DNA of 64,000 bases from Polyangiaceae bacterium (GTDB lineage: Bacteria; Myxococcota_A; Polyangia; Polyangiales; Polyangiaceae). Position numbers and translations under genes: made by a program. Shown here piece after piece: positions 9,625 through 18,571 of the stretch. The stretch spans positions 1-64,000 of the forward strand of contig CANJMI010000007.1 in assembly GCA_947475525.1 (NCBI GenBank), written 5' to 3'. Every line of letters starts with the position of its first letter. Within the stretch, counting starts at the first letter, position 1. The notes under the pieces were generated by a model that searched no databases, had not been told where the DNA came from, and saw only the letters and a program-made list of their open reading frames with translations.

Positions 9625-10302
9625 ATGAACCACGCCCTCGTCGCCAAGCCTCGAAACCTCCCTTCGCCCGAGCCGATGCCCCGCGATGGGAGACCGCACG
9701 AGCGTTCAATTTCTGGTGTGAACGGCGCTTCGGTTGCCATCCGCGTCGTTGCCGACGGTGAGCTGCTCGAGGTGCGCGATGCCCGCTCGCGCTTGCTGTT
9801 CCAATACGATCCTGAGTCCGGCAAGACCGAGGTGTGGGCGCCCGATGGCGATCTCGCTTTCCGCGCCTCGGGTAATGTCGAGTTCGTCGCCGGTCAGTCG
9901 GTCACCTTGCGCGGTTCGGAAGCTGTCGCGCTCGAGGCGGGTGAAGGCAACACGAGGAGCATGCTGCGGCTTGGGAAACTTTCGACCGAGCTACGCACGA
10001 GCGCACTGCGACTCGCCGCCGATACCACCGACGCCGTCGTTCGCGAGGCGAGCCTAAAACTCGAGCGCCTTCGCAGCATCGTGGCCGACGCGACGCTGAC
10101 CGTCACGCGCCTCGAGACCACCGCCGACCGGGTATTCGAGCGCGCGAAGAACGTGTTTCGAACCGTCGAGGGCGTCCACCAGCTGATTGCCGGTCGTTCG
10201 CGCACGCTCCTCGAAGGCGGCTTCGAGCTCCGCGCCGGGCACGCCTCGATCGACGCGCGCGACGACGTGAAAATCGACGGCAAAAGCATTCACCTCGGCT
10301 GA
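9625..10302 (+). CDS. DUF3540-type T6SS accessory protein
   Basis: 225 residues, starting at ATG 9625 (MNHALVAKP). A Pro/Arg-rich leader precedes a domain with the pattern typical of DUF3540: LLFQYDPESGKTEVWAPDGDL at about 63-84, then a long helical segment ending in 'HASIDARDDVKIDGKSIHLG', which resembles the closing beta-strands of VgrG-type tails. DUF3540 genes repeatedly sit next to DUF2169 and DUF4150 genes in T6SS clusters. The role is unproven and may concern assembly or loading of the needle tip. It lies 12 bases before the PAAR-like gene. Confidence 0.75.
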   Translation: MNHALVAKPRNLPSPEPMPRDGRPHERSISGVNGASVAIRVVADGELLEVRDARSRLLFQYDPESGKTEVWAPDGDLAFRASGNVEFVAGQSVTLRGSEAVALEAGEGNTRSMLRLGKLSTELRTSALRLAADTTDAVVREASLKLERLRSIVADATLTVTRLETTADRVFERAKNVFRTVEGVHQLIAGRSRTLLEGGFELRAGHASIDARDDVKIDGKSIHLG

Positions 10303-10314
10303 AGGAGCGCGCGC

Positions 10315-10728
10315 ATGTTCCCTATCGCAACCACCATGAGCGGCAACTGCATGGCATTCCCGGATGTCTGCAAGACGCCCGCGCCGCCGGCCGGGCCTAT
10401 TCCCCTTCCCTATCCAAACACCGCGATGCTGATGCAGGCGACACCGGTGTCATGCTCCAAGAAGGTCAAGATCCTGTGTATGCCGGTGGTGCTCATGGGG
10501 ACCAAAATCCCGATGACCTCAGGCGATGAAGCAGGCGTCGCGGGCGGCGTCGTCTCGAACATGATCAAGGGCCCAGCGGGCTTCTCACGCGGGTCGGCCA
10601 AGGTGGCGATCGAGGGCCAGCCGGTCGTGTTTCAGACGTGCACGAGCACCCACAATGGTTCGAGTCCGAACGCTCCCTGCGGCGTGCTCACCTCGCCTTC
10701 GCAAGCGAAGGTCACTGTCGTGATGTGA
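10315..10728 (+). CDS. PAAR-like (DUF4150) needle-tip protein
   Basis: 137 residues. The sequence has the DUF4150/PAAR-like layout: MAFPDVCKTPAPPAGPIPLPYPNTA near the start, a Gly-rich MTSGDEAGVAGGVVSN segment in the middle, and KVAIEGQPVVFQTCTSTHN near the end. PAAR-like proteins cap the VgrG spike and sharpen it. The domain is unfused, with no C-terminal toxin, so any effector would have to bind non-covalently, perhaps the pentapeptide proteins upstream. It is the last gene of the island. Confidence 0.85.
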   Translation: MFPIATTMSGNCMAFPDVCKTPAPPAGPIPLPYPNTAMLMQATPVSCSKKVKILCMPVVLMGTKIPMTSGDEAGVAGGVVSNMIKGPAGFSRGSAKVAIEGQPVVFQTCTSTHNGSSPNAPCGVLTSPSQAKVTVVM

Positions 10729-10851
10729 CGAGCACCCACCGCGGGCAGTTCTTGCCCTCGAGCACTCGATCGGGATCGCAACTCCCCTGCCGCGTTTCTC
10801 CACCGGCTCAACCCATCTCCGCCAGCTCAACCCAACTTCAATGGGGCGGGG

Positions 10852-12075
10852 CTAGCGAAGCACGACGATGGCGGCGAGCGCGAGGAACGTGCCCGCGAAG
10901 CCGAGTAGGATGGTCAGCGCGACGAAGGGTCGGCGATCGAAGAAGCGACCGAACCCGGCGACAGTGCGCTTCGTTAGCGTGAACGGGCATTGGACGCGGC
11001 AGCGCCCGTCGAGAATCGCGAGGAGCTCATCCGCCATCGCGCCGGCGGATTGCCAACGGTCTTTCGGCGCGAGCGCAAGCCCTTTTTGCATGAAATAGCC
11101 GAGTTCCGTTGAGAGGCCGCTCGTGACCAACGCGCCCATGGAAGGGGCCGGCATCGTCATCACGCGGGTGAGAAGCGCATGCAAATCGTCGATGCCATCG
11201 TGGAGGTGCTGGCCGGTCAAGAGCTCGTGCAGCATCAAGCAGACCGCGTAAAGATCGCTGCTCGGCGTGAGTGTGTCCGTCGCGCCGGCGGCTTGCTCCG
11301 GGGACATGAAGATCGGCGTGCCGACGATCGCGCCTGTGCCCGTGCTCGCGACCCGCTGCTCGGCGGTGGTGCGGCTCCCGGGCGCCAGCTCAACGGCTTC
11401 GTCGCGCGCTCCGCCGATGGGTCGGGAGACGCCCCAGTCCATCAGCATCACCTCGCCGTAACGGCCGACCATCACGTTGGCCGGTTTGATGTCACGGTGG
11501 AGGAGGCCGCTGGCGTGCGCGTAGTCGAGCGCGCGCAGGATCGCGATGATCGCGTGTATGCGGCGCGCTGGATCCCACGCGGCGAGGGTCGCGGGGTCGC
11601 GGTCGCGGATTCTCTCGACGACCGACTCGAGGCTCTCACCTTCGACGTATTTCATGACGAAGAAGAACTCGCCATGTTCGTCGAGTCCGACGTCGTGGAT
11701 CGGCACGATCCCCGGGTGGTCGAGCTTGCCGACCATGCGCACTTCGTCGACGAAGCGCAACACGTCGGCCGCTCCGCTCCCAGGCAGCAGGCGCTTGCGC
11801 GCGACCTTGCGGCCAATGTCACGGTCCTCGACGAGCGCGACCTCGCCCATGGCCCCTTCGCCTAGCGATTTCAGGACCAAGTAACGCTCCCCAGTGGCGG
11901 GCTCGACCGTCACGCGGCCGCCCTCGACCGAGATGCGTGGCAAAACGGACGTACCGCCAAAGCGCCGCGAGGTGGGGACGAAAGCCTCCTTGGTGACCTC
12001 TGCGTCGAGCTTTCGCGCTGGTGCCGCGATGGTCTGCGAGAGGGCCATCGTGCGACTAAATGGCAGCGTCGTCAT
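10852..12075 (-). CDS. Membrane-tethered Ser/Thr protein kinase
   Basis: 407 residues. The kinase domain spans about 60-335. It has a Gly-rich loop (LGEGAMGEVALVED), an invariant Lys in GRKVARKRLL, the catalytic loop HRDIKPANVMV and an activation segment that begins DWG rather than DFG. A DWG magnesium loop is an uncommon but tolerated variant. The APE-type helix appears as SPEQA. The C-terminus is a single hydrophobic segment (VALTILLGFAGTFLALAAIVVLR) that ends the protein, so the kinase is probably anchored in the membrane by its tail with no extracellular sensor. It converges on the T6SS island, and regulation of T6SS by Ser/Thr kinases is known in other bacteria; a link here is only inferred. 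Confidence 0.9.
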   Translation of the reverse strand: MTTLPFSRTMALSQTIAAPARKLDAEVTKEAFVPTSRRFGGTSVLPRISVEGGRVTVEPATGERYLVLKSLGEGAMGEVALVEDRDIGRKVARKRLLPGSGAADVLRFVDEVRMVGKLDHPGIVPIHDVGLDEHGEFFFVMKYVEGESLESVVERIRDRDPATLAAWDPARRIHAIIAILRALDYAHASGLLHRDIKPANVMVGRYGEVMLMDWGVSRPIGGARDEAVELAPGSRTTAEQRVASTGTGAIVGTPIFMSPEQAAGATDTLTPSSDLYAVCLMLHELLTGQHLHDGIDDLHALLTRVMTMPAPSMGALVTSGLSTELGYFMQKGLALAPKDRWQSAGAMADELLAILDGRCRVQCPFTLTKRTVAGFGRFFDRRPFVALTILLGFAGTFLALAAIVVLR

Positions 12076-12280
12076 GGGGCTAGGCTAGCGCCTGATTGGC
12101 CGCGTACCTAGCGCATCGTCGTGGCAGCACCCGCAACGAGAGCAAGCATGCGGCGCTGACCCTGCCTTCTCGGTGGCGCGCCGAATTGCGCCTTTGGAGT
12201 CCAACTCCGTTCGATGGTCGATGGTCGATGGTCGGGTCGCATCGCCTTGAAATGTGGCGAAACCCGAGTACGGTCCCCAC

Positions 12281-13003
12281 ATGGTTCCGGTGATGCTCTA
12301 CCAGTTCGAACTTTGCCCTTTTTGCCACAAGGTGAAGGCAGGCCTCGAGCTTAAGGGGATTCCATTCTCCAAGGTCGAAGTGAACCCGATGGGCAAAAAG
12401 GAGCTGCCGGACCTTCCGAGCGACGCGCCGCGCAAGGTTCCGGTCCTTGAGGCGAACGGCGAGATCGTCCCTGATTCGACCACCATCCTGAACTACCTCG
12501 ACGAACGGTACGAAGGCCGCATGCGCTTCCTTCCCGAGGACCCCGAGCTACGCGCGAAGACCGTCGCTATCGAGCAGTGGGTCGATGACGTGCTCGTCAT
12601 GGCCTTACCCACGGTCATTTACGGGACGTGGCGCGAGGCGTTGACCGCCGCGCAAATTACGGCTCGCACCTCAAACTTCGGGTTCTTCCAAAACGTGAGC
12701 GTTCGCGCTGGCGGGCCGCTCATCATGCATCAAATTGCAAAGCGCATACTGAAGAAGAATCAGCGCACTGACGGTCATCAATGGGTCAGTGAGGCGCTCG
12801 ACCGCGTCGAAGACTGGCTCGGTGACGAGCCGTTCGTCACTGGGCAAACGCTGACCCTGGGCGACGTCGCGATCCACGGCGCACTCAGCTGCGTGCGCGA
12901 GTTTCCCATCTTCGAGAAGGTGAATTCTCGTCCGCGGCTCTCAAGCTGGTTTCGCCGCGTGCAGGCCCTTCGCGACGAGCACGCGGCCCCGGCGCGCGGC
13001 TAG
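12281..13003 (+). CDS. Glutathione S-transferase-like protein with a CPFC motif
   Basis: 240 residues from ATG 12281; an upstream GTG at 12254 would add nine. Residues 1-80 form a thioredoxin-fold N-domain with CPFCHKVK (Cys at about 11 and 14), the cis-Pro segment RKVPVL and 'VPDSTTILNYLDERY', the glutathione-binding SNAIL-type motif. Residues about 95-225 are the helical GST C-domain. The dithiol CPFC is closer to glutaredoxin-like GSTs and to the soluble part of prostaglandin E synthase 2 than to classical GSTs. The substrate is unknown. It stands alone. Confidence 0.8.
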   Translation: MVPVMLYQFELCPFCHKVKAGLELKGIPFSKVEVNPMGKKELPDLPSDAPRKVPVLEANGEIVPDSTTILNYLDERYEGRMRFLPEDPELRAKTVAIEQWVDDVLVMALPTVIYGTWREALTAAQITARTSNFGFFQNVSVRAGGPLIMHQIAKRILKKNQRTDGHQWVSEALDRVEDWLGDEPFVTGQTLTLGDVAIHGALSCVREFPIFEKVNSRPRLSSWFRRVQALRDEHAAPARG

Positions 13004-13193
13004 CTTTCGACGCGCTCTTTGACCATCCGCGCGATGCGGAGCGGCCAACAGAGTTCCTAACTGTAAAGCGACATTGCGCGTCTTTTGCCGGGGTTTCCTT
13101 TCGGAATTGGATCGAGGTCATCACACTCTACGGCCGCCGTCGCTTGGCCAAGAACACTTTGTCGCCATCCAAACCTCGTGTTAGCTGCCATGC

Positions 13194-14810
13194 ATGCTGT
13201 TTTTCTCGAAGCGCGCGGCGCTCTGTCTTGTCGGTTGCTCGCTCCTCGTCGCCGGCTGTGAGCTGCTGCTACCGATCGACCGCGACAAGATCACCTCTGG
13301 CAGCGGCGGGAGCACGAGCACCACGACCGGTGGTGGCGGCGCGGCGAGCTGTCCGGGCGGCCTGACAACGTGCGAGGGTGCGTGCCTCGACACCCGCTTC
13401 GATCCAGAAAACTGCGGCGCGTGCAACGCGAGCTGTACCGACGGCAAGGTGTGCAGCCAGGGGGTATGCGCGCTCACCTGCGCCGGCGGCACAAGCAAGT
13501 GCCAGGACGCCGACGCCAAAGACGTCTGCGTCGACACCGCCCTCGACCGCAAGCACTGCGGCGCATGCAGCACCGCGTGCACGACGGACGAGGTCTGCAC
13601 CGGGGGCGCGTGCGCACTCGAGTGCATCGGCGGCTCCACCAAGTGCGACGCCGTTGACGGATCCATCTGCGTCGACACCAAGGCGGACGCGCTCCACTGC
13701 GGCGACTGCGCCACGAGCTGCGACGCCGGTAAGATTTGCGCGTCTGGCAGCTGTGTGACCGCGTGCGTCGGCGGCAGCTCGCTCTGCACGGTCCCGGCCC
13801 CGGGCGGCGCTGGCGGAATGGGCGGCGCTGGCGGAGTGGGCGGCGCTGGCGGAATGGGCGGCGAGACCGTCGATATCTGCGTCGATCTCGACAACGATCC
13901 GAACTTCTGCGGCAACTGCGCGACGGCCTGCGCCAGCGGCAAAGTTTGCCAAGCGGGCGCGTGCGTCACCGACTGCGTCGGCGGCTCCACCAAGTGCAAA
14001 AACGCGAACGATGACGACGTCTGCGTCCAAACGCAGAACGATCCGAGCTTCTGCGGCAACTGCGCGACGGCCTGCGCCAGCGGCAAAGTTTGCCAAGCGG
14101 GCGCGTGCGTCACCGATTGCGTTGGCGGCTCCACCAAGTGCGCCGACGCAATGATGAAGGACGTCTGCGTCCAAACGCAGAATGATCCGAACTACTGCGG
14201 CAACTGCGCGACGGCCTGCGCCAGCGGCAAAGTTTGCCAAGCGGGCGTATGCGCCCTCACCTGCGTCGGCGGCTCCACCAAATGCGGCAACGATTGCGTC
14301 GATCTCGACAACGATCCGAGCTTCTGCGGCAACTGCGCGACGGCCTGCGCCAGCGGCAAAGTTTGCCAAGCGGGCGCGTGCGTCCTCGACTGCGTCGGCG
14401 GCACGACGAAGTGCGGCGGCTCGTGCGTCGATACGAAGAACGACCCCGCCAACTGCGGTAACTGCACGACGGCCTGCGCCAGCGGCAAAGTTTGCCAAGC
14501 GGGCGCGTGCGTCCTCGACTGCGTCGGCGGCTCCACCAAATGCGGCAACGATTGCGTCGACACGAAGAACGACCCTGCAAACTGCGGCGACTGCGGCCTC
14601 GCGTGCTCTCTGCCAAACGCGACTGCGTACTGCGCGTCGAGCGCGTGCGGCGTAGCCTCGTGCTTCGCGGACTTCGGAGACTGCAACAATACGGCGTCCG
14701 ACGGCTGCGAATCCACGCTTGAGACCGACGAGTCTAATTGCGGGAAGTGTGGCAACTCTTGCGGCATGGATGAAGAATGCCTCGCCGGAGAGTGCACGAT
14801 TCTCAGTTGA
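13194..14810 (+). CDS. Cys-rich repeat lipoprotein (Stig1-like modules)
   Basis: 538 residues. The N-terminus is a lipoprotein signal with lipobox LVAGC (Cys at about 22), followed by a Ser/Thr/Gly-rich linker. Then come about ten modules of roughly 40 residues built on 'CVDxxxDPxxCGxCxxxCxxGxxCxxGxCxxxC', a pattern resembling Stig1-type Cys-rich domains common in myxobacterial surface proteins. A Gly-rich insert (GGAGGMGGAGGVGG) separates modules near residue 205. Five modules share almost identical DNA, pointing to recent duplication or gene conversion. The protein is probably displayed on the cell surface and disulfide-bonded. The function is unknown; adhesion is only a guess. A decayed FG-GAP fragment starts right after the stop. 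Confidence 0.8.
   Translation: MLFFSKRAALCLVGCSLLVAGCELLLPIDRDKITSGSGGSTSTTTGGGGAASCPGGLTTCEGACLDTRFDPENCGACNASCTDGKVCSQGVCALTCAGGTSKCQDADAKDVCVDTALDRKHCGACSTACTTDEVCTGGACALECIGGSTKCDAVDGSICVDTKADALHCGDCATSCDAGKICASGSCVTACVGGSSLCTVPAPGGAGGMGGAGGVGGAGGMGGETVDICVDLDNDPNFCGNCATACASGKVCQAGACVTDCVGGSTKCKNANDDDVCVQTQNDPSFCGNCATACASGKVCQAGACVTDCVGGSTKCADAMMKDVCVQTQNDPNYCGNCATACASGKVCQAGVCALTCVGGSTKCGNDCVDLDNDPSFCGNCATACASGKVCQAGACVLDCVGGTTKCGGSCVDTKNDPANCGNCTTACASGKVCQAGACVLDCVGGSTKCGNDCVDTKNDPANCGDCGLACSLPNATAYCASSACGVASCFADFGDCNNTASDGCESTLETDESNCGKCGNSCGMDEECLAGECTILS
13911..14510 (+). repeat. Five near-identical Cys-module repeats
   Basis: A block beginning GGCAACTGCGCGACGGCCTG recurs at 13911, 14055, 14199 and 14328, and with two changes at 14457. 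It encodes GNCATACASGKVCQAG. Nearly no synonymous differences separate the copies, while the intervening segments vary in length and sequence. This suggests recent amplification or ongoing gene conversion within the lipoprotein gene. Confidence 0.85.
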
Positions 14811-14988
14811 GCATCCTGCTCGGCAATGGCAACGGCACCTTCGCGGCGAGGGTCCACCTACCCCATTGCCGGCGGCACTGCTGGCGTCGCGGTGGGGTAC
14901 TTCAACAGCGACCAGAGAGAGGCTCGACCTCACCGTCGCGAACACCGACAGCGCCACAGTGAGCGTCCTTCTGAGCCCGTGCAACTGA
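14811..14988 (+). pseudogene. Decayed FG-GAP/VCBS repeat fragment
   Basis: Directly after the lipoprotein stop, three successive frames spell one FG-GAP/VCBS-type repeat. The first is LSILLGNGNGTFAARV, the second TYPIAGGTAGVAVGYFNSDQ, and the third LDLTVANTDSATVSVLLSPCN followed by a stop. The shifts fall near 14857 and 14923. FG-GAP repeats normally read 'VLLGNGDGTF...VAVGDFNGDGxxDLAVANxxxNTVSVLL', so the order and content fit well. This is the end of a once larger beta-propeller surface protein gene, broken by two frameshifts. From 14989 to 15200 I see nothing more. Confidence 0.75.
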
Positions 14989-15200
14989 GGCACCGAGCGC
15001 CCGCACTCCGGCTGGTGCGATGAGCATCGGGATTAGAGCCTGACGCGGCAGCGGGTCGAACCACGCGCACATCCCGCCTGCCGAGGTAGACGCCGACGTC
15101 CGACCTCCGTGGCAGTGAATGCACCGCACGAGGAAAACCGTGCCCGGTCGACGAGCCTCCCTAGCCGAGGGTTCCTTGCGAGCCGCGCGAGCGCAGGCCC

Positions 15201-16100
15201 TCAGACCGCAGCGTTCGTCATCAACGCCAACGGGACGTCAATCAACGAGGCAGAGCTGGCCGTACCCGTCACGCGCGCGGGCCCAAACCAAGACTTGGGG
15301 GCAGCGGGAATGTCGTTCTTCGCAACGTATTTACTCAAGAGGTCGAACCACTCAAGGCCAGGCAGCTGTCGGATTCGCTTTTCAATCGTGGCGATCACCG
15401 TGCCGTCCGCGCCATCGAACAGGAACTGAAGGGCGTGAGCGACATCGCTCTTCGAGGACATACCGTCGCCGACCGGCGTCCAACCGACCTTCAGCGTGTT
15501 CGCGGTCAACACCTGCGCGACCTTCGACTCGCGAAGGCGCTCTTCGGCTTGATGGAAGTAAAACGAGAAGTGCCGCAACTCCTGCTTCATGATGCGACGG
15601 CAGATCGTCTCGAGCACTGGGTGCCCCGTGCGCTCGATAAGCTGGTTGTAGGCGATGTACGTCGTCCACTCCTGAATCGCGCCCCACGCCATGTGCGCGG
15701 CGGGCCATGCTTCGGGGAAAGCCATCGACAGGAGGAACTGGCCAACCTCATCGGTGCGCTCGCTGCCGGTGCGATGCGAGTACATCTCCGAGCGGTAGGT
15801 ATCGTCCACCTTCACGCCGTAGGCGCGCATGAACTTGAGGAACGCGCGACCGTGAAACTCCTCTTCGAAAGCCCAGGCGCACAGGAAAGGCGCGAACTCG
15901 GGCTCGGACATCGCGGGCTTCGTCTGGATGAGGCTGCGAAGGTAGTAGAAGGTCGCGCTCTCGGTCGTCATGAAGTAGCGCACCGCGCGCAGGGCTTCAT
16001 CGCTCAGCGGGTACTTCGGCACGTCCTCCCAGGGGATATCGTGCAGGTCAACCGCGCCCGATTGTTCCATGAAGCGTTCGATGTCGAAGCGGCTAGCCAT
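15201..16100 (-). CDS. Ferritin-like acyl-[ACP] desaturase family protein
   Basis: 299 residues. Carboxylates and histidines of a di-iron four-helix bundle are visible: FEEEFHGRAF (ExxH, about 79-88), IQEWTTY (about 143-149) and MKQELRHFSFYF (ExxxH/ExRH, about 172-183). This matches the acyl-ACP desaturase/FA_desaturase_2 family, which introduces a double bond into a carrier-bound fatty acid. The protein is shorter and more divergent than plant stearoyl-ACP desaturases, so another oxidation on a carrier-bound substrate is possible. A divergent start at 16100 is preceded by a GGAG-like site (minus strand). It lies next to an MFS transporter on the same strand, about 100 bases away. Confidence 0.8.
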   Translation of the reverse strand: MASRFDIERFMEQSGAVDLHDIPWEDVPKYPLSDEALRAVRYFMTTESATFYYLRSLIQTKPAMSEPEFAPFLCAWAFEEEFHGRAFLKFMRAYGVKVDDTYRSEMYSHRTGSERTDEVGQFLLSMAFPEAWPAAHMAWGAIQEWTTYIAYNQLIERTGHPVLETICRRIMKQELRHFSFYFHQAEERLRESKVAQVLTANTLKVGWTPVGDGMSSKSDVAHALQFLFDGADGTVIATIEKRIRQLPGLEWFDLLSKYVAKNDIPAAPKSWFGPARVTGTASSASLIDVPLALMTNAAV

Positions 16101-16207
16101 AGTTTCTCCCCGAAGTCGCGAGCGTCAATAATCGAAGTCGCGAATTCACTAGCCTAATCACTACGCTGGTTCAAGCGCGCCGAGCGGGCGGAGTTCGGCT
16201 GCGCACG

Positions 16208-17455
16208 TCATGAGAGCGCAGCGGACTCACCGAGATCCTTTGCCTTCGTTTCGGGCAAGGTCGTCAGAATGAGAATCAACGCGAGGATCGGACCCACCGC
16301 GGTCAGCTGCAACACCGGGCCCCAGCCGAACCGGGACGCGCCTAGGCCGAGCAGGACGGGCGAGACCACGTAGGTGATGCGACCGAGCAGGTTGTTCGAC
16401 CAGGCGAACGCGTCCGCCCGCAGAGAGGTCGGGAAGAGCTCCGCGGTCAAGGCGTTCATCACGGGCATGAAGGCCGCCGCCCCGAAGATGGCGACGGTCA
16501 GGCTCGCCGTCAGCGCGGCGAATCCGTGTGCGCCGTAGCAGGCCACCACGCCGAGCGAGGCGACGAGGAAGATCACGACCGCGCCCGGCTTTCGGCCGAC
16601 GACGTCGAGGAGTTTTCCCGCGGCAAAGACGAGCGGCATCGAACCCACCGCGGCAATCGCTACCGCCGTCGCCACCTGCGCGTCGGTGAGACCGCGCTCC
16701 CCCATCGCGAACTGTTTCCAGAACGTGGTGGCGTTGTTCGTGCACACATAGCCAAGACCCCAAATCATCGCGAGCAAGAGCATGCGGTTGCGGTATGGCG
16801 TTTGCCAAATATGGAAAATCGAGCGTTTTTCCTTACGATTCGCGACTTCTTCGAGGAATCGCGAGCTCTCGCGTAGACCACGGCGCGCGACCATCAGGAT
16901 GACGAGCGGAAAGATCCCAACAAGGTACACGCTTCGCCAGCCGTACCCAGTGTGAAGGAGAAACGGCACGAGCCCTGCGCAAACAATGGCGCCGAGGCTC
17001 GAGAAACCCTGAATCACACCGATCACCATGCCCCGCCGCGCCGCCGGAAATTCCTCGGCCGCGTAGACCATGCTCGTCGCCCACTCCGCGATGAGGAACA
17101 TGCGCGCGAGGAGTTGGAGGAGCGCGAACGAGTACAGCCCCGGAGCCAAGCCCGTCGCGAACGTCGTCACGGTGTAGCCAATGATCGTGATGGTCATCAG
17201 CCGCTTGCGCCCCCAACGATCGGCCATGCCGACCAGGCCAAAGGCGATGAGCGTGCCGAGGTTTATCCATGCGACGAGCGCGCCGACCCCCGTCTCGGAG
17301 AGAGACATCGACTGCTTGAGTTGCGGGAGGATCTGCGAGAGCGCGATGAAGTCATAGCCCTCGAAGAAGGTGGCGACGCTCAAAAAAACGAAGAGCTTTC
17401 GCTGGTAAGGCGTCAGCGGCACGGGGGGCGTATGAGCGGCGACCGAGGCGTTCAC
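16208..17455 (-). CDS. MFS transporter, metabolite:H+ symporter-like
   Basis: 415 residues with about twelve hydrophobic segments. The MFS signature loop between helices 2 and 3 reads GMADRWGRKRLM. Helix 1 begins 'LFVFLSVATFFEGYDFIALSQILPQL', typical of the sugar/aromatic-acid:H+ symporter branch with the conserved GYD. A second conserved loop, GKLLDVVGRKPG, sits between helices 8 and 9. The substrate cannot be read from sequence; an organic acid or sugar is likely. The gene is on the same strand as the desaturase that follows. Confidence 0.88.
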   Translation of the reverse strand: MNASVAAHTPPVPLTPYQRKLFVFLSVATFFEGYDFIALSQILPQLKQSMSLSETGVGALVAWINLGTLIAFGLVGMADRWGRKRLMTITIIGYTVTTFATGLAPGLYSFALLQLLARMFLIAEWATSMVYAAEEFPAARRGMVIGVIQGFSSLGAIVCAGLVPFLLHTGYGWRSVYLVGIFPLVILMVARRGLRESSRFLEEVANRKEKRSIFHIWQTPYRNRMLLLAMIWGLGYVCTNNATTFWKQFAMGERGLTDAQVATAVAIAAVGSMPLVFAAGKLLDVVGRKPGAVVIFLVASLGVVACYGAHGFAALTASLTVAIFGAAAFMPVMNALTAELFPTSLRADAFAWSNNLLGRITYVVSPVLLGLGASRFGWGPVLQLTAVGPILALILILTTLPETKAKDLGESAALS

Positions 17456-17466
17456 GGGACGTCAGC

Positions 17467-18567
17467 CTACCGCGTTACGAGTGGGGCGTGGCCGCGCAAG
17501 CGCAGACGCCGCGCAACGGCAGCATCGAGTGCGGCGCGCGCGTTCGACGTCGGCATAGGCATCGACTCCGGCAGGGTCTCGCCGCCGTGCCGAAGGACGA
17601 GCTCCGCGAGCGCCACGCGGCCGAGCTCGCCGACCTCATCGGCATGAAGACGACCGACCCCAGTGACCCACCGGTCACGGCGCGCAGCGTCGCGCGCGAG
17701 ATCCGCCGCGAGCGCCCCCAAGAGGCGGACGTCCGTCGCGTCCGGATCCGCCGCAAGAACGCGTTCGGCCACCGTGACGGCGAGCGCCGGATCCCCGACG
17801 ACGATCGCGAGCCCGACGAAACCGGCCGCACCCAATCGACCCGACTGAGCGAGCGCGGCCGCACGCGCGCTGTCACCCGCAACGAGCGCGGCTTCGATAG
17901 CGGCGATGGCATCCGAGGCCACGGGCGCTCGCCTTGGGTCGAGTTCGGAGAGTCGCGCCTCCGCCGCGTGCTGCCACGCGAGATCACCGGTCGCCACCGC
18001 TCGCGCGAGGATGGCCCGCCAGACGGTGAGCGATGCCGGATGACGAACGGCGAGTTCACGCAAGAGCCACCTCGCGCGCACAATCGCTCCGCTCTCGACG
18101 AGGGAGCGCGCATGCTCGAGCGCCGTTTCCTCATCCTCCGGATCGAGTAAAAACGCACGTGACGTGGCCTCGTGGACGGGACGGCCCAACGCACGGGCGC
18201 AGTCCGCGCGCCCCCGCCACAGCGGTGCAAACGACGCATCGAGACGCTCGGCTTCGGCGAAAGCCACCGAAGGATCTGCACCTATGCGGCATGCAACGGC
18301 TCCGACGCGCACCCATGCCTCGACGCTCTCGGGGTCATCCGAAAGCGCCCGCCGGTAGGCCGCAGCGGCCGCACTCCACTCGCCACGTTCCTCGAGTTCG
18401 GCACCCACCAAGAATTCACGGTAGGCCACCTCGTCGATGAAACGCTCGGCGCGCACCCGTCCACCATAAATGCGCGTGACCTCGTAGTGGGCGCAGCCTG
18501 CGAGCCCGAATACGAAGGCCAACGCGACGGATGCGAAGGCCCATGCGACGGATGCGAGTCGATGCAT
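17467..18567 (-). CDS. TPR-containing lipoprotein
   Basis: 366 residues from ATG 18567 (MHRLASVAW). The signal peptide ends in lipobox FGLAGC. From about residue 40 there are helical TPR-like pairs ('FLVGAELEERGEWSAAAAAYRRALSDDPESVEAW' and 'RARWLLRELAVRHPASLTVWRAILARA'). It has no catalytic motif. It is the last gene of the mevalonate unit, 4 bases after the phosphomevalonate kinase stop, so it is almost certainly co-transcribed. A link to isoprenoid or envelope metabolism is suggested only by position. Confidence 0.75.
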   Translation of the reverse strand: MHRLASVAWAFASVALAFVFGLAGCAHYEVTRIYGGRVRAERFIDEVAYREFLVGAELEERGEWSAAAAAYRRALSDDPESVEAWVRVGAVACRIGADPSVAFAEAERLDASFAPLWRGRADCARALGRPVHEATSRAFLLDPEDEETALEHARSLVESGAIVRARWLLRELAVRHPASLTVWRAILARAVATGDLAWQHAAEARLSELDPRRAPVASDAIAAIEAALVAGDSARAAALAQSGRLGAAGFVGLAIVVGDPALAVTVAERVLAADPDATDVRLLGALAADLARDAARRDRWVTGVGRLHADEVGELGRVALAELVLRHGGETLPESMPMPTSNARAALDAAVARRLRLRGHAPLVTR

Positions 18568-18571
18568 GGCG

